DNA of 64,000 nucleotides from Thiobacillus sp. (GCA_019459055.1 JAIBEI010000031.1:1-64000), one strand, 5' to 3'; shown: positions 48,983 to 58,764, numbered from the stretch's first letter. Program-made: numbers and translations. The notes: generated by a model not told the origin, from the letters alone.

Positions 48983-50377
48983 GTGATCCGATTTTTCCAC
49001 CACTACGTGCCTCTGAATTTGCTGCTGCTGGTGCTGGTCGAAGCATTCATCCTCGGCGGCGCCATCTATGCGGGGGTCAACGCGCGCTTCCTCGACGGCA
49101 ACGTGATTCCGGCCGATCTCCAGCCCCTGCTGCCCAAGGCCCTGACCTTTACCCTTGTCATGCTGGGATTGATGACGGCCAGCGGCCTCTATGATCTGGA
49201 ATGGCAGGGCGGCATTCGCGCGCTGCTGCAACGTCTCGGCCTGAGTTTCATGCTCGGCCTGCTGACGATGAGCCTGCTGTTTTATTTCTTTCCCGCCCTG
49301 CTGGTCGGGCGTGGCGCCTTTCTATTGTCATTCGGCCTCGCGTTGCTGGGCATTTTGCTCAGCCGCGTACTGTTCATCCGCTGGGCACGGATGGGGGCGC
49401 TCAAAACCCGCGCCCTGGTGATCGGCACCGGTAGCCGCGCCGCCCACATCGAGGCGCTTCTGGCCAAGCGCGGCCATGTCGGCAATACACAAGTCATCGG
49501 TTATCTGCCGATGGGCGGCAGTCATCATTTCATCGACCATGCCCGTATTCTCGACACCGAGGAACCTCTGCCCGAACTGGTCGCGCGCCTGCAGATCAGT
49601 GAATTGATCCTCGCCGTGCGCGACCGTCGGAGCGGCGGCCTGCCGGTTCAGGATCTGCTCAAATGCAAGCTGCGAGGCATTCGCATCATCGAGCTTTCCA
49701 ACTTTTTCGAGCGGGAAAACGGCCATCTTCAGCTCGACTCGATGAACCCCAGCTGGATGATCCTGGCCGAGGGCTTTCATCAGGGCATCGTACGCGACAC
49801 CGTCAAGCGTCTGTTCGACCTGGTCGCCAGTGCCGCCTTGCTCGCGGTCTGCCTGCCCATCATGGTGCTGACCGCATTGCTGATCAAGCTGGAAAGCGCC
49901 GGTCCCGTGCTGTACCGTCAGGAGCGCGTCGGCCAGGGCGACCGCAACTTCACCATCCTCAAGTTCCGCAGCATGTGCGTCGATGCCGAAAAGGACGGCA
50001 AGCCGCGCTGGGCCGGCCAGAACGACAGCCGCGTCACGCTCACCGGGCGCTTCATCCGGCGCACCCGCATCGACGAGCTGCCGCAGGTCTTCAACGTGTT
50101 CTTCGGCGACATGAGTTTCGTCGGCCCGCGCCCGGAACGCCCCTATTTCGTGCAGGACCTGACCCAGAAAATCCCCTATTACGGTGTGCGCCACACCGTC
50201 AAACCCGGCATCACCGGCTGGGCGCAGGTGCGGTACGCATACGGCGCGACCGACGAGGACGCCATGCACAAGCTGCAGTACGACCTTTATTACGTCAAGA
50301 ACCACAGTCTGTTTCTCGACCTCATGATCCTGTTCCAGACCGCACAAGTGGTGTTGTGGGGAAAGGGCGTGCGCTGA
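48983..50377 (+). CDS. EpsB-family undecaprenyl-phosphate sugar transferase (XrtA-associated)
   Basis: The 464-residue protein is a polyprenyl-phosphate glycosyl-1-phosphate transferase of the kind found in exosortase/PEP-CTERM loci (TIGR03013-like). It has four N-terminal membrane helices (1-130), a nucleotide-binding-like domain (RALVIGTGSRAAHIEALLAK), another helix (VKRLFDLVASAALLAVCLPI) and the catalytic bacterial sugar transferase domain (RQERVGQGDRNFTILKFRSM; RIDELPQVFNVFFGDMSFVG; GPRPERP). It should start lipid-linked repeat-unit synthesis for an exopolysaccharide. The start is GTG. prsK follows after 22 bases, so the three genes EpsB-prsK-prsR form a unit. Confidence 0.9.
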   Translation: MIRFFHHYVPLNLLLLVLVEAFILGGAIYAGVNARFLDGNVIPADLQPLLPKALTFTLVMLGLMTASGLYDLEWQGGIRALLQRLGLSFMLGLLTMSLLFYFFPALLVGRGAFLLSFGLALLGILLSRVLFIRWARMGALKTRALVIGTGSRAAHIEALLAKRGHVGNTQVIGYLPMGGSHHFIDHARILDTEEPLPELVARLQISELILAVRDRRSGGLPVQDLLKCKLRGIRIIELSNFFERENGHLQLDSMNPSWMILAEGFHQGIVRDTVKRLFDLVASAALLAVCLPIMVLTALLIKLESAGPVLYRQERVGQGDRNFTILKFRSMCVDAEKDGKPRWAGQNDSRVTLTGRFIRRTRIDELPQVFNVFFGDMSFVGPRPERPYFVQDLTQKIPYYGVRHTVKPGITGWAQVRYAYGATDEDAMHKLQYDLYYVKNHSLFLDLMILFQTAQVVLWGKGVR

Positions 50378-50399
50378 GCGCGCGCGCCTGAAGCCGGAC

Positions 50400-52484
50400 A
50401 TGCCCGACACCCTGCTTCTGCTCGCCGCCTTCGGTTATGGCCTGGCGACGCTGGCCTATCTGGGGCTGACCGGCCTCATCGTCTCCAGCTGGCGGCAGCG
50501 CCCGCAGGGCCGCCTGCTGGTGCTGGCCACCGGACTCAGCGCCGCCTGGGGCGCCCTGTCGGCGCTCACCGCGTGGGGGGTGTTGCCGCCGCGGCTGGAA
50601 CTCGCCGCCGAAGTCGCACGCAACGGCGCCTGGCTGCTGTTGCTGCTCCACATCCTGCGGCTGCGGCTGCCGCCTAGCGCCCCCCTGCCCGCACCGCTGC
50701 GCCTGATCCGCGCGCTGGGCGGCGTGCTCATCGGCGCCCTACTGCTCGTCAGCGTCATGCCCTTCCTCGCCCCCGATCAGCCGGTGCTGGCGCGATGGGC
50801 CGGCAATCTGGGGCTGGTGCTGCTGACCGTGATGGGGCTGGTGCTGGTCGAGCAGGTCTACCGCAGCACCCGTCTGGAAGACCGCTGGGCGATCAAGTTT
50901 CTCTGCCTCGGACTGGGCGGACTGTTCGTCTACGACTTTTACCTCTATGCCAATGCGGCACTATTCAACACGATGGATGCCCAGGTCTGGGCGGCGCGCG
51001 GCTACGTGGCGGCGCTGGTGACCCCATTGATCGCGATCTCCGCGGCACGCAACCCGGAATGGGCGGCGCCGGTCGGGCTGTCGCGCAGCATGGCTTTCCA
51101 CACCGCCAGCCTGCTGGGGGCGGGCGTCTATCTGCTGCTGATGGCGGGCGCCGGCTATTACCTGCGCCTGTTCGGCGGCGAATGGGGCGACGTGGTGCAG
51201 ACCGTGTTCCTGTTTGCCGCCGTCATGCTGCTGGTGCTGCTGATGGTTTCCGGCACCCTGCGCGCGCGACTGCGGGTATTCCTGTCCAAGCACTTCTTCA
51301 GTTACCGCTACGACTATCGCGAAGAGTGGCTCAAGTTCACCCGCGCCCTCACCGAAGGCCGGCCCGGCGAGCAATTGTGCGAACGCGCCGTCGAAGCGCT
51401 GGCCCGCCTGCTCGAAAGCCCCGGCGGCGCGCTGTGGATGCACGAAGGCAATACGGGCTATCAACGCGCCAGCCACTGGAACTGGGCCGACCTCAACGGC
51501 ACCGAGCCGGCCGACTCCTCCTTCGTGCGGTGGCTCGCCGACAAGCAGTGGGTGGTGGACCTGGATGAAATGAAAACCCGGCGCGACCTCTACGGCGACC
51601 TCGACATGCCGGAATGGATCCGGCACGCCGACGACGCCTGGCTGGTGGTGCCGCTGATGCTGCACGACGAACTGCTCGGATTTGTAGTGCTGAAGCATTC
51701 CCTGGGCAAGGTCAGCTTCAACTGGGAGGTCAGCGACCTGCTCAAGGTGGCGGCGCGCCAGGCTGCGGCGCACCTGGCGCAGATGCGTGCGGCCAACCAG
51801 CTCATCGTCGCGCGCCAGTTCGAGTCGTTCAACCGCACCACCACCTTCGTCATCCACGACCTGAAAAATCTCGTCGCCCAGTTGTCCCTGCTGCTGGCCA
51901 ATGCCGAAAAGCACAAGCACAACCCCGAGTTCCAGGCCGACATGCTGGAAACCATCGAAAACGCAGTCGCCCGCATGAACAAGGTGCTGGCGCAATTGCG
52001 CCGCGGCAGCGACGAGACGCGGGCACAATCGGTGGATCTGGCGGCCATCCTGAATGAAGCGGTCGCCAGCAAGCAGGCATTCAAGCTGCGTCCCGCCCTC
52101 GACCTGCCGCCGCCCAGCCTGCGCGTGCGCGCCGAGCGCGAGCGCCTCACCCGCGCCGTCGGCCATCTGCTGCAAAATGCGCTGGAAGCCACCCCGCCAA
52201 GCGGCCAGGTCACGCTGCGCGGATTCGAGGAGGCCGGGCAGGCGATCGTTGAAATCAGCGACAGCGGCAGCGGCATGGACGACACCTTCATCCGCACCCG
52301 ACTGTTTCAGCCGTTCGATTCGACCAAGGGCGCGGGCATGGGCATCGGCGCGTACGAGTGCCGCGAAACCATCCGCGCGCTGGGCGGACAACTGGAAGTG
52401 GACAGCGCGCCGGGGCGCGGCACCCGCTTCCGCATCAGCCTGCCGCTAGACAATCACGCATACATAGAAGGAGACGCCGCATGA
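50400..52484 (+). CDS. prsK: PEP-CTERM system sensor histidine kinase PrsK
   Basis: The 694-residue protein matches PrsK of XrtA systems: eight or so N-terminal membrane helices (1-290), a GAF-like domain (about 330-470), then FVIHDLKNLVAQLSLLLANA with phosphoacceptor His486 and a HATPase_c domain (HLLQNALEATPPSGQV; ISDSGSGMDD; STKGAGMGIGAYE). It is the cognate kinase of the next gene, which overlaps its stop by ATGA. The signal sensed is unknown. In this system the pair is thought to drive PEP-CTERM protein and exopolysaccharide genes with sigma-54. Confidence 0.92.
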   Translation: MPDTLLLLAAFGYGLATLAYLGLTGLIVSSWRQRPQGRLLVLATGLSAAWGALSALTAWGVLPPRLELAAEVARNGAWLLLLLHILRLRLPPSAPLPAPLRLIRALGGVLIGALLLVSVMPFLAPDQPVLARWAGNLGLVLLTVMGLVLVEQVYRSTRLEDRWAIKFLCLGLGGLFVYDFYLYANAALFNTMDAQVWAARGYVAALVTPLIAISAARNPEWAAPVGLSRSMAFHTASLLGAGVYLLLMAGAGYYLRLFGGEWGDVVQTVFLFAAVMLLVLLMVSGTLRARLRVFLSKHFFSYRYDYREEWLKFTRALTEGRPGEQLCERAVEALARLLESPGGALWMHEGNTGYQRASHWNWADLNGTEPADSSFVRWLADKQWVVDLDEMKTRRDLYGDLDMPEWIRHADDAWLVVPLMLHDELLGFVVLKHSLGKVSFNWEVSDLLKVAARQAAAHLAQMRAANQLIVARQFESFNRTTTFVIHDLKNLVAQLSLLLANAEKHKHNPEFQADMLETIENAVARMNKVLAQLRRGSDETRAQSVDLAAILNEAVASKQAFKLRPALDLPPPSLRVRAERERLTRAVGHLLQNALEATPPSGQVTLRGFEEAGQAIVEISDSGSGMDDTFIRTRLFQPFDSTKGAGMGIGAYECRETIRALGGQLEVDSAPGRGTRFRISLPLDNHAYIEGDAA

Positions 52485-53833
52485 GCGACGCCAAGCAAAA
52501 GATTCTGCTGGTGGAAGACGACCCCGGGTTGCAAAAGCAGCTCAAGTGGAGCCTCGCCGATTACGAACTGGCGATCGCCGCCGACCGCGACAGCGCCATC
52601 GCCCAGCTGCGCCGCCACGAACCCGCCGTGGTGCTGCTCGACCTCGGCCTGCCGCCCGATGCCGACGGCGCCACCGAAGGCCTGGCCACGCTGCAGCAAA
52701 TTCTCTCGCTTGCGCCTGCCACCAAGGTCATCGTCGTCACCGGCAACCTCGACCGCGGCAATGCGGTGAAAGCCATCCAGCTCGGCGCCTACGATTTCTT
52801 CCAGAAACCCTTCGACCCCGACGTGCTGGCGCTGATGATCGCCCGCGCGCTGCACCTCCATGCGCTGGAAATCGAAAACCGCCTGCTGGCCGCCAGGCAG
52901 CACGGCTCCGCCCTGCAGGGGCTGATCACCAGCAGCGAACCCATGCTGAAGGTGTGTCACACCGTGGAGAAAGTCGCCCCGGCCAACGTCACGGTGTTGC
53001 TGCTGGGCGAATCCGGCACCGGAAAGGAAGTGCTGGCGCGCGGCGTGCACGAGCTGTCACCGCGCGCCGGCAAGCGCTTTGTCGCCATCAACTGCGCGGC
53101 GATCCCCGACACCCTGCTGGAATCCGAACTGTTCGGCTACGAAAAGGGCGCGTTCACCGGCGCCGCCAAGCAGACCATCGGCCGCATCGAATACGCCAAC
53201 GAAGGCACCCTGTTCCTCGACGAGATCGGCGACCTGCCGATGCCGCTGCAGGCGAAGCTGCTGCGCTTCCTGCAGGAGCGCGTGATTGAACGCCTGGGCG
53301 GGCGCGGCGAAATTCCGGTCGACGTGCGCGTCGTCTGCGCCACCCACCGCGATCTCGCCGGCATGATCCGCGAAGGCAGCTTCCGCGAAGACCTGTACTA
53401 CCGGCTGTCCGAAATCACGGTGAAAATTCCGCCGCTGCGCGAACGCCCCGGTGACGCCATCCTGCTGGCCCAGGCCTTCCTGGAACGCTATGCACGCGAA
53501 ATGGGGCGCGCCCTGCGGGGCTTCACCGGCGATGCGCTGGGTGCGCTCGAAGCCCACGCCTGGCCCGGCAACGTGCGTGAAATGGAAAACCTGATCAAAC
53601 GCGCCACCATCATGGCCGACGGCACCCAGATCACCGCCGCCGACCTCGGGCTCGACCCCGGTCCCGCTGAGGCGAAGCCCTTCAACCTGCGCCAGGCGCG
53701 CGAACATGCCGAACGTCTGGCGGTCAGCCGCGCGCTCGCCCACAGCGAAGGCAACATCGCCCAGGCTGCCGAACTGCTCGGCGTCACCCGCCCCACGCTG
53801 TATGACCTGATGGCAAAAATCGGCATGAAATAA
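52481..53833 (+). CDS. prsR: PEP-CTERM system sigma-54 response regulator PrsR
   Basis: The 450-residue NtrC-type regulator has a receiver (ILLVEDDPGLQKQLKW; Asp54 in VVLLDLGLPPD), an AAA+ sigma-54 interaction domain (Walker A GESGTGKE; the GAFTGA loop ESELFGYEKGAFTGA; LFLDEIGDLP) and a Fis-type helix-turn-helix at the C-terminus (SEGNIAQAAELLGVTRPTLY). It is the presumed activator of the -24/-12 promoters at 57.04 and 62.87 kb in this window. prsT begins 104 bases downstream. Confidence 0.93.
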   Translation: MSDAKQKILLVEDDPGLQKQLKWSLADYELAIAADRDSAIAQLRRHEPAVVLLDLGLPPDADGATEGLATLQQILSLAPATKVIVVTGNLDRGNAVKAIQLGAYDFFQKPFDPDVLALMIARALHLHALEIENRLLAARQHGSALQGLITSSEPMLKVCHTVEKVAPANVTVLLLGESGTGKEVLARGVHELSPRAGKRFVAINCAAIPDTLLESELFGYEKGAFTGAAKQTIGRIEYANEGTLFLDEIGDLPMPLQAKLLRFLQERVIERLGGRGEIPVDVRVVCATHRDLAGMIREGSFREDLYYRLSEITVKIPPLRERPGDAILLAQAFLERYAREMGRALRGFTGDALGALEAHAWPGNVREMENLIKRATIMADGTQITAADLGLDPGPAEAKPFNLRQAREHAERLAVSRALAHSEGNIAQAAELLGVTRPTLYDLMAKIGMK

Positions 53834-53937
53834 ACTAGACTTTTTAGTGTTCGCGCAGACACAAGAACATCGAATTGCTTCGAAATGCGCCGCACCCCCT
53901 TCCCCCCGCGTTTGGCCATTCAAGGAGACAGACGAGC

Positions 53938-56691
53938 ATGCCCCTATTTCCGGTCCGCTTCTTACTGGCCCTGACCTTCACGATGGGTCTGGCCGCCTGC
54001 GGCGGCGAATCGAGCGAAGTGCTGGTGGACAAGGCCCGACAGAGCCTCGACAGAGGCGACCAAAAGGCCGCCATCATCCAGCTGAAAAGCGCCCTCCAGG
54101 AAGACGGGAATAACGCCGAGGCACGCTTCCAGCTTGGCAAGCTCTATCTGGAAACCGGTGATTTTGTCGGTGCGGAAAAGGAACTCATACGCGCCCGCAA
54201 AGCAGGCTACGACGCCAACATCCTGGATCCGTCCCTGGCAAAAGCCTTCATCGGCCTGGGCGAATTCAAGCGTGTGCTGGACGACCTGCCGCAGCCCGCC
54301 GCAGGCAGCCCGAATGAAGTTCCGATACTGGTGGCACGCGCCCGCGCCCAGCTCGGCGTGGGCGACAAAGGGGCCGCACGCAACAGCCTCGAACAGGCCA
54401 TGGCCATCGCGCCAGAAAATGTCGACGTGCTGCTGGCTTTGGCGCAGCTGGCACTCGCCGATGGCGATGCCCTCAAAGCGGGCGAGCAGGTCGATGAAGC
54501 CTTGCGCATCGATTCCACAAACCGCGACAGCTGGTTGTTCAAGGGAGACTACCTGCGCACCACAGGCCAGAACGGCGATGCCGCCCGAGCCTACGAAGCT
54601 GCGCTCAAGATCGACCCGGAGCACACCGGCGCGCGCCTCGCACTGGCGAGTATCGCCATCCTGGAAAACCGCCTGGCAGACGCGCGCCGTGAAGTCGACA
54701 TCGTGCTCAAGGCCTCGCGCAACAACCTGCAGGCGCGCTACACCCTGGCAATGATCGACTTCCGCGAGAAAAAAAACGAGGCCGCACGTGACCAACTGGC
54801 CACCGTGCTCAAATCCGCCCCCGATTACCCGCCAGCCGTTCTCCTGGCCGGATCGGTCGAATATGCACTGGGCAATATGCAGACGGCGGAATCGCACCTC
54901 AACAAGGCCGTCAAGGCCAACCCGCGCAACCTCTATGCGCTGCGCCTTCTGGCGACGGCGCAACTGCGCCAGGGACGCCCCGACGACGCCGCACGCACCC
55001 TGGCCAGCGTTCCTGGCAACCTGAATGATGCAGGTTTTCAAATGGTCGCGGGTGAAATCTCCATGGCCAGGAAGGAATTTTCCAAGGCCGCCGAACACTT
55101 CGAAAAAGCCGCCCGGATCAACCCCGACAGTGCCGCGATCCGCACCGAACTCGGCCTCGCCCGCGATGCAATGGGCGACCCGCGCGCCATGGCCGACTTG
55201 CAGACCGCCGTCGACATGACCGGGCGTCATGGCCGCGCCGACATGGTGATCATCCTTCACCAGCTCAAGCAGAAAAAATTTGACGCCGCACTCGCCAGCA
55301 TCGACACGCTCGAAAAGAAGCAGGGCGCGACGCCGCTGAGCTGGAACTATCGGGGCGCCGCGCATCTGGGCAAGCAGGATAGGGCCAAGGCACGCGAAAG
55401 CTTCAGCCAGGCACTGAAGCTCGACCCCACCTTCTTTCCCGCCGCCGCCAACATGGCGCAGCTCTATCCCAAGGACGAACAGCCCGCCGCCGCACGCAGG
55501 CTTTTTGAAGCCATCCTCAAAGCCGAACCCAAGCATCTCAACGCCATGCTGGCGCTGGCCGAACTCAGCCTGCGTGAAAAGGACGAAAAGGGCTATGTCA
55601 GCTGGCTGGAAAAAGCCTCGAAAGCCCACCCGCAAGCCTTGCCGCCACGCATCGCCCTGGCGCGCCACCTGCTCGCCAAGGGCGAGAAGAACAAGGCGCT
55701 GGCCATCGCCCGCGAGGCAGCCAATGCCAGCCCGGACCATCCGGAAGCGCTTAATCTGCTGGGATCGATCCAGATGAACCTGGGCGACCGGGACAGTGCG
55801 ATACAGACCTTTACCACCATGGCCAAAAAAGCCAATCAATCGGACGCCTATCTACGCCTGGCCATGGCCCAGTTCGCCGACAAGCGGATGGCGGACACGC
55901 GGGCCAGCCTGCAGCGAGCCCTGCAACTCGAACCGGACCATCTGCAAAGCCTGGATGCCCTGCTCCGATTGGAACTCACAGAAGGCAAGCCGGAAGCCGC
56001 TTTGAAACTCGCGCGGCGCATCCAGGCCCAGCAAGCCAAATCCCCGCTTGGCTTCGATCGTGAAGGCGACATTCATACGAGCCAGAAACGCTATGGCCAG
56101 GCAATACAGGCCTACGAACAATCCCTGGAGAAGGGAAGCGGCTCAGCCGGTTTTGTTAAATTGTTTCGTGCCATGAGCTTGGCGGGGGACACCAAGGCTG
56201 CCGAACAGAAGCTGGCATCATGGATCAGGCAGAACCCAAGGGATCTGGTCTTGCACGGGCTTGCTGCGGATCACTTCATGGCCACGCAGCGCAACAAGGA
56301 AGCCATCGCCCAGTATCAGGAGATCGTGCGCATTGCGCCCAATACCGTGGTCGCGCTGAACAACCTCGCCCATCTTTATCATAAGGAAAATGATGGCCGC
56401 GCCCTGGCAATGGCGCAGCAGGCAATCAAACTGGCCCCTGACAACCCGGCCGTCCAGGACACCACTGGCTGGATCCTGGTTGAGAAGGGGCAGGTAGCGC
56501 AGGGTTTGGCGCTGCTGCGCAAAGCCATCGCGAAGGCCCCCGAATCCCCGACCCTGCGTTACCACTATGCGGTCGCCCTGGCCAGGTCCGGCGACACAGG
56601 CCAGGCCCGGAACGAGCTTGAAAAACTCATGGCATCCGACCGGAAATTCCCGGAGATCGGCGACGCCAAAAAAATGCTCAAGGACCTGTGA
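53938..56691 (+). CDS. prsT: PEP-CTERM system TPR lipoprotein PrsT
   Basis: The 917-residue protein is the large TPR protein of XrtA loci. It starts with a lipoprotein signal (MPLFPVRFLLALTFTMGLAAC) and consists almost wholly of tetratricopeptide repeats, e.g. AIIQLKSALQEDGNNAEARF near residue 45, NLYALRLLATAQLRQGRP near 331 and VALNNLAHLYHKENDGRALA near 805. Such proteins probably act as periplasmic scaffolds for polysaccharide export or PEP-CTERM sorting. The ATG at 53938 has AAGGAGA nine bases upstream. A second TPR lipoprotein and a broken copy lie downstream. Confidence 0.9.
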   Translation: MPLFPVRFLLALTFTMGLAACGGESSEVLVDKARQSLDRGDQKAAIIQLKSALQEDGNNAEARFQLGKLYLETGDFVGAEKELIRARKAGYDANILDPSLAKAFIGLGEFKRVLDDLPQPAAGSPNEVPILVARARAQLGVGDKGAARNSLEQAMAIAPENVDVLLALAQLALADGDALKAGEQVDEALRIDSTNRDSWLFKGDYLRTTGQNGDAARAYEAALKIDPEHTGARLALASIAILENRLADARREVDIVLKASRNNLQARYTLAMIDFREKKNEAARDQLATVLKSAPDYPPAVLLAGSVEYALGNMQTAESHLNKAVKANPRNLYALRLLATAQLRQGRPDDAARTLASVPGNLNDAGFQMVAGEISMARKEFSKAAEHFEKAARINPDSAAIRTELGLARDAMGDPRAMADLQTAVDMTGRHGRADMVIILHQLKQKKFDAALASIDTLEKKQGATPLSWNYRGAAHLGKQDRAKARESFSQALKLDPTFFPAAANMAQLYPKDEQPAAARRLFEAILKAEPKHLNAMLALAELSLREKDEKGYVSWLEKASKAHPQALPPRIALARHLLAKGEKNKALAIAREAANASPDHPEALNLLGSIQMNLGDRDSAIQTFTTMAKKANQSDAYLRLAMAQFADKRMADTRASLQRALQLEPDHLQSLDALLRLELTEGKPEAALKLARRIQAQQAKSPLGFDREGDIHTSQKRYGQAIQAYEQSLEKGSGSAGFVKLFRAMSLAGDTKAAEQKLASWIRQNPRDLVLHGLAADHFMATQRNKEAIAQYQEIVRIAPNTVVALNNLAHLYHKENDGRALAMAQQAIKLAPDNPAVQDTTGWILVEKGQVAQGLALLRKAIAKAPESPTLRYHYAVALARSGDTGQARNELEKLMASDRKFPEIGDAKKMLKDL

Positions 56692-56734
56692 CAGTGCGTC
56701 CGCAACGCTTCTGATTTGGTAAACATCCCGGCTC

Positions 56735-56751
56735 TGTCGAAAAACTTTACA
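56735..56751 (+). promoter_or_regulatory. 17-bp PEP-CTERM enhancer element, distal copy
   Basis: TGTCGAAAAACTTTACA; matches the other three copies at TGTCG and TTTACA. It lies 286 bases upstream of the -24 box of the 57102 gene. Confidence 0.6.
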
Positions 56752-56935
56752 GCCCCAGGTTACATCGCATCACCCAAAAATATCCTTAAGAAAGCCAAAG
56801 CTTCGGATTCAAGTGAATTGGGGCGGATGCGCAAACCACCTGTACGTCTGCAACATACGGCTAGCAACTGCAAGCTTCCCATAGCACCTCATCGAGCCGG
56901 GCGGGATTTCCCAACCCCGGCAAACACGCATCGGG

Positions 56936-56952
56936 TGTCGGGATCCTTTACA
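56936..56952 (+). promoter_or_regulatory. 17-bp PEP-CTERM enhancer element, proximal copy
   Basis: TGTCGGGATCCTTTACA, 85 bases upstream of the -24 box of the 57102 gene. The mirror copy for the second PEP-CTERM gene lies 84 bases from its promoter. Confidence 0.65.
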
Positions 56953-57037
56953 ACCCACCTCGCCGCCCACCCACCCGGGCTTCACCTTGAACAAAAAATC
57001 CTTTTAAACCAATAAATTAAAGGCCTCACGCAGAACG

Positions 57038-57053
57038 TGGCACCACATTTGCA
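57038..57053 (+). promoter_or_regulatory. Sigma-54 promoter of the first PEP-CTERM gene
   Basis: TGGCAC-CACAT-TTGC is an exact match to TGGCAC-N5-TTGC, 48 bases before the ATG at 57102. Confidence 0.88.
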
Positions 57054-57101
57054 TGAATATGGGCAGCAAAGACAAACCCTTTGATTTTTTTGGAGAACAC
57101 C

Positions 57102-58106
57102 ATGGAGAACCCCTTAAACCTAAAAAAAAGCATCGCGGTCGCAGCCTTGGCGCTGGGCACGGCTTTCAGCGTACATAACGCTGCCGCGCTCAGTTTGCCC
57201 ACGGTAAGTGCTTGTTCAACTCAACCCTACAGCTTCCAAATTTTGTGCGTGAACTACACTACAAATGGCACGCCGTATGAGACCTATGTCGCCAGTCAGC
57301 ACGACGACTTCACCTCCTACTCGATTGCGGCCTTGATCGAAATCCAGAACACCGACGCCAATATCCTGCCGACAGAGACCTACGGCGATTGGAGCAAGCT
57401 GGTATCGGGTTCGGGACAGCTGGATATCGGTATTTATATCAAGGCCGGCGGTGGTGGCGTTCTGGACAACCCCGATCCGTTTCCTGACGCGCTCGATTCT
57501 CAAGCCAACAGCAGCACGTTTACAGGCACGTGGGGCGGCGACATACCCGACCCATCCGACGTACTGACCGTGGGCGAGGTGAATGACTGGCTTCTCGAAC
57601 CCCCGGCAGCAGCGTACCCCTACTTCTACATCGACCTGGCCGAACCCGGCAATGAAACGGGCAGCCTGCTGCTCTTTACTGGCCATGTTTACTTGACCGA
57701 AGCAGACGGCGATCTGGTTGCTAACGCCGACTGGGCTTTCGACAACATTCCGCAGGCAGGTATCGGTGATTACGATAACGGAAATACGGACCCCAATGCG
57801 TGGGTGGCAGCACCTGGGGCGGTCACCATTTCCATTAATGGGATTGAGACCGATATCAACAACAACCGTGGCAGCGGCAAGCCGGACTTCATCGCCTACG
57901 CCCCGTCCATGATCCTGTCGAATTACGCAAGCGATCTCCTGTTCTGGGCCGAGTTCTCAATTGCCGGAATGGCCGGTGCAGGCGAAGAGATCTACCTTAC
58001 GAAACTTGGGTCGATTGAGCAGCAGGTGCCAGAACCCGGCATCTTGGCGCTGCTGGGAATGGGACTCATTGGAATGGGACTTGCCCGCCGGCGTGTCGCT
58101 CGCTGA
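57102..58106 (+). CDS. PEP-CTERM sorting-domain protein
   Basis: The 334-residue protein has a signal peptide (KKSIAVAALALGTAFSVHNA) and a C-terminal sorting signal VPEPGILALLGMGLIGMGLA followed by RRRVAR: the PEP motif, a membrane helix and a basic tail. Exosortase XrtA cleaves at this signal and the protein is delivered to the envelope or matrix. The mature part is acidic, low in lysine and rich in Asp, Asn and Gly, with no recognised domain. The ATG at 57102 has TGGAG at six bases. A sigma-54 promoter and two enhancer-like elements precede it and a terminator follows, so it is a single-gene unit. The exosortase gene is not in this window. Confidence 0.88.
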   Translation: MENPLNLKKSIAVAALALGTAFSVHNAAALSLPTVSACSTQPYSFQILCVNYTTNGTPYETYVASQHDDFTSYSIAALIEIQNTDANILPTETYGDWSKLVSGSGQLDIGIYIKAGGGGVLDNPDPFPDALDSQANSSTFTGTWGGDIPDPSDVLTVGEVNDWLLEPPAAAYPYFYIDLAEPGNETGSLLLFTGHVYLTEADGDLVANADWAFDNIPQAGIGDYDNGNTDPNAWVAAPGAVTISINGIETDINNNRGSGKPDFIAYAPSMILSNYASDLLFWAEFSIAGMAGAGEEIYLTKLGSIEQQVPEPGILALLGMGLIGMGLARRRVAR

Positions 58107-58124
58107 ACGCTAGCACACCCAACC

Positions 58125-58150
58125 AAACAGCCACCTACGGGTGGCTGTTT
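58125..58150 (+). terminator. Terminator of the first PEP-CTERM gene
   Basis: A perfect 10-bp stem AAACAGCCAC/GTGGCTGTTT with a CTACGG loop, ending in T-rich sequence. Confidence 0.8.
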
Positions 58151-58285
58151 CCATTTACCAGGCCCCTCCTGGCAGCCGGGACGAAACCTGCCTTCTATTA
58201 GGATCCGATGATAGAAATCGTCGTGAACACCCCCCTCCCCCCGTAATTTGCCTACACTTTGATCCTACCGTACTGGATCCCCTGA

Positions 58286-58606
58286 ATGCCTATCGTCCTC
58301 CCCGCGCGCCGGCTGCCGCCGATCCTGATTCTTGGTGCCAGCCTGCTGACCGCCTGCGGCGGACAAGACAGCGCCACCCTGGTGGCCGAGGCTCGGGCAA
58401 TGGCCGCGGCCGGCGACTACAAGGTGGCCATCATCCAGCTGAAAAATGCCGTGGCGGAAGACGACAAAAACCACGAGGTACGCAACCTGTACGCGCTGCG
58501 CCTGCTGGCCGCCACACAATTGCGCCTGGGGCGTCCCGGCGTACTGGTCGTCGCCGAGTCATGCTTGCCCCATCCTTCGGCACCCAACACGCGCCGCCGA
58601 AGGTAG
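58286..58606 (+). pseudogene. Broken PrsT-like TPR lipoprotein
   Basis: The frame of 106 codons begins like PrsT, with a lipobox (LLTACGGQDSATLV) and GDYKVAIIQLKNAVAED, matching PrsT residues 21-63. At Asn67 it jumps to NLYALRLLAATQLRLGRP, which matches PrsT residues 331-348. About 267 codons are therefore missing in frame. After residue 84 the similarity ends in an arginine-rich tail and stop. It looks like a paralogue shrunk by an internal deletion and truncated at the 3' end, left between two intact TPR genes. Confidence 0.7.
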
Positions 58607-58626
58607 CGGATTCCGGGGTGTTTCGT

Positions 58627-58700
58627 TGTAGGACGCCCGTCCCCGGGCCGATGCCGTGGAGCTTGCGACCGCGCGAAATCGGGGCGAGGGCGCCCCTCCC
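58627..58700. repeat. Paired palindromes, REP/BIME-like
   Basis: Two hairpins, GCCCG/CGGGC (58635-58648) and GGGGCG/CGCCCC (58681-58696), lie about 32 bases apart after TTGTAGGACG, an arrangement like extragenic palindromic pairs. It sits next to the point where the broken TPR gene loses similarity. Confidence 0.4.
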
Positions 58701-58764
58701 GCTGTCCAACACCCATAAATTGCGATGGAAGTCGTTTTTAAGCATTGATTGAATGGAGTTCTTG

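Larger units (their letters stand above)
56692..57101 (+). other. Regulatory gap upstream of the first PEP-CTERM gene
   Basis: No gene is seen in 410 bases. The gap holds two copies of a 17-bp element (56735, 56936) and a sigma-54 promoter (57038), each listed separately. Confidence 0.6.

Noticed and set aside
53834-53937. Sigma-54 promoter before prsT
   Set aside because: A TTGC at 53876 has no GG at the -24 position and no copy of the 17-bp element is near.
53962-55839. Long minus-strand open frame opposite prsT
   Set aside because: Shadow of a GC-rich TPR gene; no start context or domain. The same applies to the long frames opposite mrcA (46558-48435) and the FAD oxidoreductase (24767-26350).
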